Below are positions 6,601-6,804 of a stretch of DNA of 6,804 nucleotides, piece after piece. The stretch spans positions 1 through 6,804 of the forward strand of contig CAYWJT010000083.1 of assembly GCA_964458655.1 (NCBI GenBank). Direction: 5' to 3'. Numbering within the stretch: position 1 is the first letter of the stretch; each line of letters begins with the position of its first letter. Origin of the DNA: CAYWJT01 sp964458655. GTDB lineage: Bacteria; Acidobacteriota; Aminicenantia; Aminicenantales; Saccharicenantaceae. The notes beneath the pieces were generated by a model, which ran no database searches, was not told the DNA's origin, and saw nothing but the letters and a program-made list of their open reading frames with translations. Both the position numbers and the translations under genes were made by a program.

Positions 6601-6804
6601 CTTTGCCGACCGATGAGCCAGCGAATGCCTCCTACGACTTTGGCTTTCTGGAAAGCCCGACCGCCGTCACCATTGCCAGCTTCAGCGCCGCTTTCCAACC
6701 GGGTCTGGTCAAGGTCCAATGGCAGACCGCCATGGAAGTGGACGCCATCGGCTTCAACCTGCTTCGCTCGACCGGGCTGGACGGTGAACGGGTGCAACTC
6801 AACG
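519..6804 (+). CDS. Giant secreted multidomain surface protein with IgGFc-binding-like, DUF11-like and seven SdrD B-like repeats; 3' end outside the window
   Basis: Open for 2095 complete codons with no stop before the window ends. It starts at ATG 519 behind a good ribosome-binding site. Residues 1-38 form a Sec-type signal peptide. The mature part is an all-beta chain: jelly-roll (39-197), IgGFc-binding-like region (198-688), DUF11-like (689-831), B1 (832-946), DUF11-like split by a second jelly-roll (947-1252), B2-B7 (1253-2043) and an Fn3-like beginning (2046 on). Such architectures belong to exported adhesin or stalk proteins; SdrD B repeats in staphylococcal Sdr proteins bind calcium and project the ligand-binding head. 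By analogy the N-terminal third may be the binding head and B2-B7 the stalk, which is inference. The chain is Asp/Asn/Gly/Thr-rich, with about nine lysines in all and ten cysteines confined to residues 236-1176. No catalytic motif was recognised. Its ligand, true length and cell-surface anchor (if any) are unknown. The two-domain kinship and the Fn3-like tail suggest Chloroflexota. Confidence 0.9.
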   Translation, partial: MLKEMNNRFLPILRRTFISITLASLLFAAFGRPFPVRATNFYARDEFQTAAYNNQNGTVNWATNWVETGDTGGATGGEILITGGSLRLNNSADGVGETIYRTVNLSTAASATLSFQFRQANLEDGDNFAVDVSTNGATWTTLETFLGSAADNTNLQRRVYDISGFMAASTYIRFRITGGYTGTTEYLYIDNVEVSYFTASSHTASTWLYTGQTYYVPIPEDQGLTALRAIGAAPACSTNAVNNPTYVYVSITVVANNTLIIYDHWEDSFEADITSPVQSTTEIWGDGDLNNGRPPGAAFATDLLSAGSIIILRNPVNTTTLGLIDFDGGDKITSSEAIAMTRSTWATGSETLHGGSVEMLDTSVWGTSYVVPVDNTVTANEMFQYTGLAVMAAGDGTQIYRNGTFVATLNQGQSYLFNNTVSRGDVITASGNIQAQLLTGDICATYEASYYTLYPTNLLSSSYYAPVATNATATGDPTAVFLNNPGASDITVYWETSAGAQTPVVVPAGGTVSVQLPDNAAAHFYTTDGSVFQAISAVDVDAASGGGSTHDWGYTLIPENQLTQQAQVGWGPGQDPTITPPTENGSPVWVMAAGASSSSYVCVDYDGDRTGALTDSYGQQYDVRLTLPPLQRAIVYDPDSDQTGMRLYLCDGSELTEAKIAVAWGQDPDTASAGTPGLDVGTSVPPLPKFTAAKGAQLTGDINGDGLYDIGEIFTYRIRITNTGALPVPAGSITVEDIIPQYTLYVPNSTDLDGTPIPDNSDPATAFPLDEGGYTINQDLPILGQFIVSFDVMINTNLPGGSTIQNNARVSGIDLVYAPQVDVPVQPPAAATRLGDRVWVDLDEDGVQDPGEPGLPGITLELSDGACALGSTCPTAVTDANGEYSFYNLPDGSYTVIVHTNTLPAGYTQTGDPDQPGILCTTCDSQHSVTLTAGNRPFLTADFGYNGPTLAVDKTSSILGNVYPGDTIQYTIVVQNLTGGVQNNVAVNDPLPAGLTYVPGSAQVTVPVSSLPTVGDAFNTLASFTDSQDSNGAADPSWLPGGWIEVNEGDGAGAGDIQVLADGGNNRLRLQDNDNTGEGVRRDVDLSACSAATLSLDYRRAGLDDAGDYARLSIGKNAALTDTLFDFAGPATDAAYQSYSRDITPWISEQTRIQLLTSLAMGDTDIVYFDNVQIQCTLRTPTTYPAGAPPDLVIAGAGYSLWAGEQMTTVFQATVDDPVAAGLSEFNNTVSVTSSLQITALQDSASNTLPPAAVGSRVWLDENSDGYQDPGEPGLANVIVELYASDGTTLLATTQTDGNGDYLFRGLPPGNYFIRVNSASLPPGASQTTVYPNPGADFTNQNQTGGYPITLTVGADERTADFGYNWNTSDEVNNNTGAGAIGDRVWIDADGDGVQDPGEAGLGGVTITLYTDSNGDGMIQPGVDTSLATTISRPDGSYIFDGLAPGAYVIVATAPDGYTQTGDPDHFGSAGANDGRTTSALLIGPGDVYVNADFGYQPTGASGTIGSLVWLNHDGNNTQDPAEPGVAGVSVALIRDTNGDGIWDPDGVDNLPGTADDEVIIATDITDASGAYSFVGLPLDDGDGQANYIVWVPDTNNQLRDLAQNYDSNGGNDGLSAVALSAGASTNSDQNFGYAPPDHQPGEGMIGSQVFFDRNANGRYDPGEGVAQVTVRLYDSTRTILLATDVTNQNGQYFFGNLDPLQTYVVRVDTSTLPGGAGAWNNTTDPDGGNDSRSTVSLGAAGGDGNADPDGLDNGLNLGQSFGYRAASPLGSVGSLVWNDRDGDGLYEPNGNDGNPATTFNNETGIGGVTLALYHDANGNGRLDAGEALLATTTTASDGSYSFTNLPVNDGSGSMKYIVHVTDDQGVLFGYWHSLGAPGVDGNSQVDAYAFTLSPASPTANQADFGYFVDGAAVGNRVWLDSDADGVQDDGESGISDVMVVLAITFSDGSTTILRTLTDTNGFYSFGNLLLDEDFNTPGAGLIYRLTVPYNDPASPVGASGNPWTDSNDRTGTFPMVTRGEIIMALQALPTDEPANASYDFGFLESPTAVTIASFSAAFQPGLVKVQWQTAMEVDAIGFNLLRSTGLDGERVQLN
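633..1109 (+). other. N-terminal jelly-roll / MAM-like beta-sandwich domain (residues 39-197)
   Basis: The domain starts 'RDEFQTAAYNNQNG' with 'NWATNWVE' shortly after, continues with 'ATLSFQFRQANLEDGD', and ends 'YIRFRITGG...YLYIDNVEVSY'. The closing 'Y.DNV.V' strand and the 'L.F.YR' core strand are typical of concanavalin/MAM-like sandwiches in secreted bacterial proteins. Such domains often bind carbohydrate or mediate adhesion; no binding residues can be assigned here. It is visibly related to the inserted domain at residues 1016-1176. Confidence 0.65.
1110..2582 (+). other. IgGFc-binding-protein N-terminal-like region (residues 198-688)
   Basis: About 490 residues of beta-rich sequence. 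Diagnostic-looking elements include 'TGQTYYVPIPE' at its start, 'GDKITSSEAIAMTRSTW' near 330-350, 'VWGTSYVVPV' (W365), 'GDGTQIYRNG' (from D395) followed by 'TLNQGQSYLF', and 'ASGNIQAQLLTGD' (N432). This order (place the protein, DGT..I..NG, TL..GQ.Y, I.A....Q...GD) resembles the family named after the N-terminus of the human IgG-Fc-binding protein, which is also widespread in bacterial secreted proteins. The second part (about 456-688) repeats beta-rich themes but is less clear. Four cysteines (236, 443, 602, 650) could form two disulfides. The name implies no antibody binding here; the function is unknown. Confidence 0.55.
2583..3011 (+). other. DUF11-like beta-sandwich domain 1 (residues 689-831)
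   Basis: It begins with an Asx-rich loop 'DINGDGLYDIGE' that leads into 'FTYRIRITNTGALPVPAGSI', then 'VEDIIPQYTLYVPNST', and closes with 'NNARVSG'. This matches the DUF11 pattern (Y.I.V.N.G......V.V.D..P.......T...G......N.A.V). Such domains serve as structural spacers in exported proteins. The DxNxDGxxDxGE loop is a possible calcium site and also resembles the loop that opens the B repeats. Confidence 0.65.
3012..3356 (+). repeat. SdrD B-like repeat B1 (residues 832-946)
   Basis: It opens 'LGDRVWVDLDEDGVQDPGEPG', with acidic loop positions D841, D843, D845 and D849 followed by PGEPG. It continues 'GITLEL', 'TDANGEYSFYNLPDGSY' and ends 'TADFGYN'. It is the only B repeat with cysteines: 867 and 873, 920 and 923. 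These two close pairs may form disulfides. It sits apart from B2-B7, between the two DUF11-like domains, and has no lysine. Confidence 0.85.
3357..3563 (+). other. DUF11-like domain 2, first part (residues 947-1015)
   Basis: It reads 'LAVDKTSSILGNVYPGDTIQ', then 'YTIVVQNLTGG', 'VAVNDPLPAGLTYVPGSAQV'. This is the standard opening of DUF11 up to its mid-domain strands, after which the pattern breaks off. The rest of the DUF11 pattern resumes after the inserted domain, at residue 1177. Confidence 0.7.
3564..4046 (+). other. Jelly-roll domain inserted inside DUF11-like domain 2 (residues 1016-1176)
   Basis: About 161 residues that interrupt the DUF11 fold. It starts 'DAFNTLASFTDSQ', continues 'WLPGGWIEVNEGDG', 'RLRLQDND', 'ATLSLDYRRAGLDDAGDYAR', and ends 'IVYFDNVQIQC'. 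It matches the N-terminal jelly-roll of the same protein block for block. Cysteines 1089 and 1176 are in and at the end of the domain and could bridge it. Inserting a second folded module in a loop of a beta-sandwich would make it project sideways from the stalk. Confidence 0.65.
4047..4274 (+). other. DUF11-like domain 2, second part (residues 1177-1252)
   Basis: After the insert, 'APPDLVIAGAGYSLWAGEQM' is followed by 'TTVFQATVDDP' and 'EFNNTVSVTSS'. This is the usual closing part of DUF11 (L..G....TF.VTV......N...V.S). Together with residues 947-1015 it gives one domain of ordinary length, which supports insertion into one domain and argues against two broken ones. Confidence 0.6.
4275..4613 (+). 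repeat. SdrD B-like repeat B2 (residues 1253-1365)
   Basis: It opens 'AVGSRVWLDENSDGYQDPGE', with loop residues D, N, D, then D-P-G-E. It continues 'VIVELYASDG', 'TDGNGDYLFRGLPPGNY' and closes 'TADFGYN'. At 113 residues it is the shortest repeat. It has no lysine or cysteine. A 14-residue polar linker (1366-1379, rich in Asn) separates it from B3. Confidence 0.85.
4656..5009 (+). repeat. SdrD B-like repeat B3 (residues 1380-1497)
   Basis: It opens 'AIGDRVWIDADGDGVQDPGE', a near-ideal acidic calcium-type loop, with a second loop 'DSNGDGMIQPG' after 'VTITLYT'. It continues 'RPDGSYIFDGLAPGAY' and ends 'NADFGYQ'. It shares a 29-base stretch with B1 that differs at one base (4887-4915 against 3234-3262). 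It has no lysine. Confidence 0.85.
5025..5423 (+). repeat. SdrD B-like repeat B4 (residues 1503-1635)
   Basis: It opens 'GTIGSLVWLNHDGNNTQDPAE'. The first loop is degenerate (N-H-D-G-N-N, and A replaces G in DPGE), but a second loop 'DTNGDGIWDPDG' follows and is acidic. It continues 'DASGAYSFVGLPLDDGDGQA' and ends 'NFGYA'. At 133 residues it belongs to the longer subtype, with an extra acidic segment near 'TADDE'. It has no lysine. Confidence 0.8.
5448..5813 (+). repeat. SdrD B-like repeat B5 (residues 1644-1765)
   Basis: It opens 'GMIGSQVFFDRNANGRYDPGE', with F in place of the usual W and the loop D-N-N-D. It continues 'VTVRLYDST', 'QNGQYFFGNLDPLQTY' and ends 'SFGYR'. The late region is unusually acidic and glycine-rich ('DPDGGNDSRS', 'GGDGNADPDGLDNG'), suggesting further metal-binding loops. 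It has no lysine. Confidence 0.8.
5829..6239 (+). repeat. SdrD B-like repeat B6 (residues 1771-1907)
   Basis: It opens 'GSVGSLVWNDRDGDGLYEPN', with an extra stretch 'NGNDGNPATTFNNETG' before 'VTLALYHDANGNGRLDAGE', giving two acidic loops. It continues 'ASDGSYSFTNLPVNDG' and ends 'ADFGYF'. At 137 residues it is the longest repeat and the only one with a lysine ('SMKYIV'). Confidence 0.8.
6252..6647 (+). repeat. SdrD B-like repeat B7 (residues 1912-2043)
   Basis: It opens 'AAVGNRVWLDSDADGVQDDG' with a good acidic loop. It continues 'MVVLAITFSDG', 'TDTNGFYSFGNLLLDED' and ends 'YDFGFLE', where F replaces the closing Y. Its first strand is nearly identical in DNA to B2 (6261-6280 against 4281-4300, one difference in 20). 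It has no lysine and is the last repeat before the Fn3-like tail. Confidence 0.8.
6654..6804 (+). other. Start of an Fn3-like C-terminal domain (residues 2046 onward), cut by the window end
   Basis: Directly after B7 the sequence reads 'SPTAVTIASFSAAF', then 'VKVQWQTAMEVDAIGFNLLR'. From memory, a 'SPTAV.L..F.A......V.W.TA.E.D..GF.L.R' segment is a common closing module in exported Chloroflexota proteins and is Fn3-like. About 50 residues are visible. The end of the module, any sorting or anchor signal, and the stop codon are beyond the window. Confidence 0.6.

Noticed and set aside
3012..6647. The B repeats as a DNA repeat array (CRISPR or satellite)
   Set aside because: The repeats are 340-410 bases, divergent in DNA, in one frame, and explained as protein domain repeats.
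4437..6797. Further - strand open frames (4437-5057, 5655-6098, 6207-6797)
   Set aside because: All are antisense to B repeats and show the same repetitive V/G/A-rich shadow composition.

Overview
The window has two genes on the + strand separated by a 216-base AT-rich gap. It opens inside the last third of an undecaprenyl-diphosphatase gene (uppP), which ends at 302. A ribosome-binding site at 505-514 then leads into one very large open frame that starts at 519 and is still open at the last base (at least 2095 codons). I followed the frame by hand and found no stop. The two-gene layout, GC-rich coding sequence, domain content and the C-terminal 'SPTAV...' Fn3-like start resemble secreted proteins of Chloroflexota (Anaerolineae-like bacteria). 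That assignment rests on memory of the families and is not proven here.

The large protein is a secreted modular surface or adhesin-type protein. In order it has: a signal peptide (residues 1-38); a jelly-roll/MAM-like beta-sandwich (39-197); a long region resembling the IgGFc-binding-protein N-terminal family (198-688); a DUF11-like beta-sandwich (689-831); SdrD B-like repeat B1 (832-946); a second DUF11-like domain split in two (947-1015 and 1177-1252) by an inserted second jelly-roll (1016-1176); six more SdrD B-like repeats, B2-B7 (1253-2043); and the start of an Fn3-like C-terminal domain (from 2046). Most B repeats begin with an Asp/Asn-rich loop of the calcium-binding type (DxDxDGxxDxGE) and end in a DFGY-type strand. 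The protein is almost free of lysine, and all ten cysteines lie in its first 1176 residues.

The two genes need not work together. UppP recycles the lipid carrier for cell-wall synthesis in the membrane, while the large protein is exported. The gap between them holds candidate promoter elements, so the large gene is probably transcribed on its own.

I saw no RNA gene, mobile element, CRISPR array or defence system. The most notable features are the jelly-roll nested inside a DUF11 domain, its evident kinship to the N-terminal domain of the same protein, and the lysine-poor, acidic, probably calcium-dependent repeat stalk. The long antisense open frames are shadows of the giant gene.
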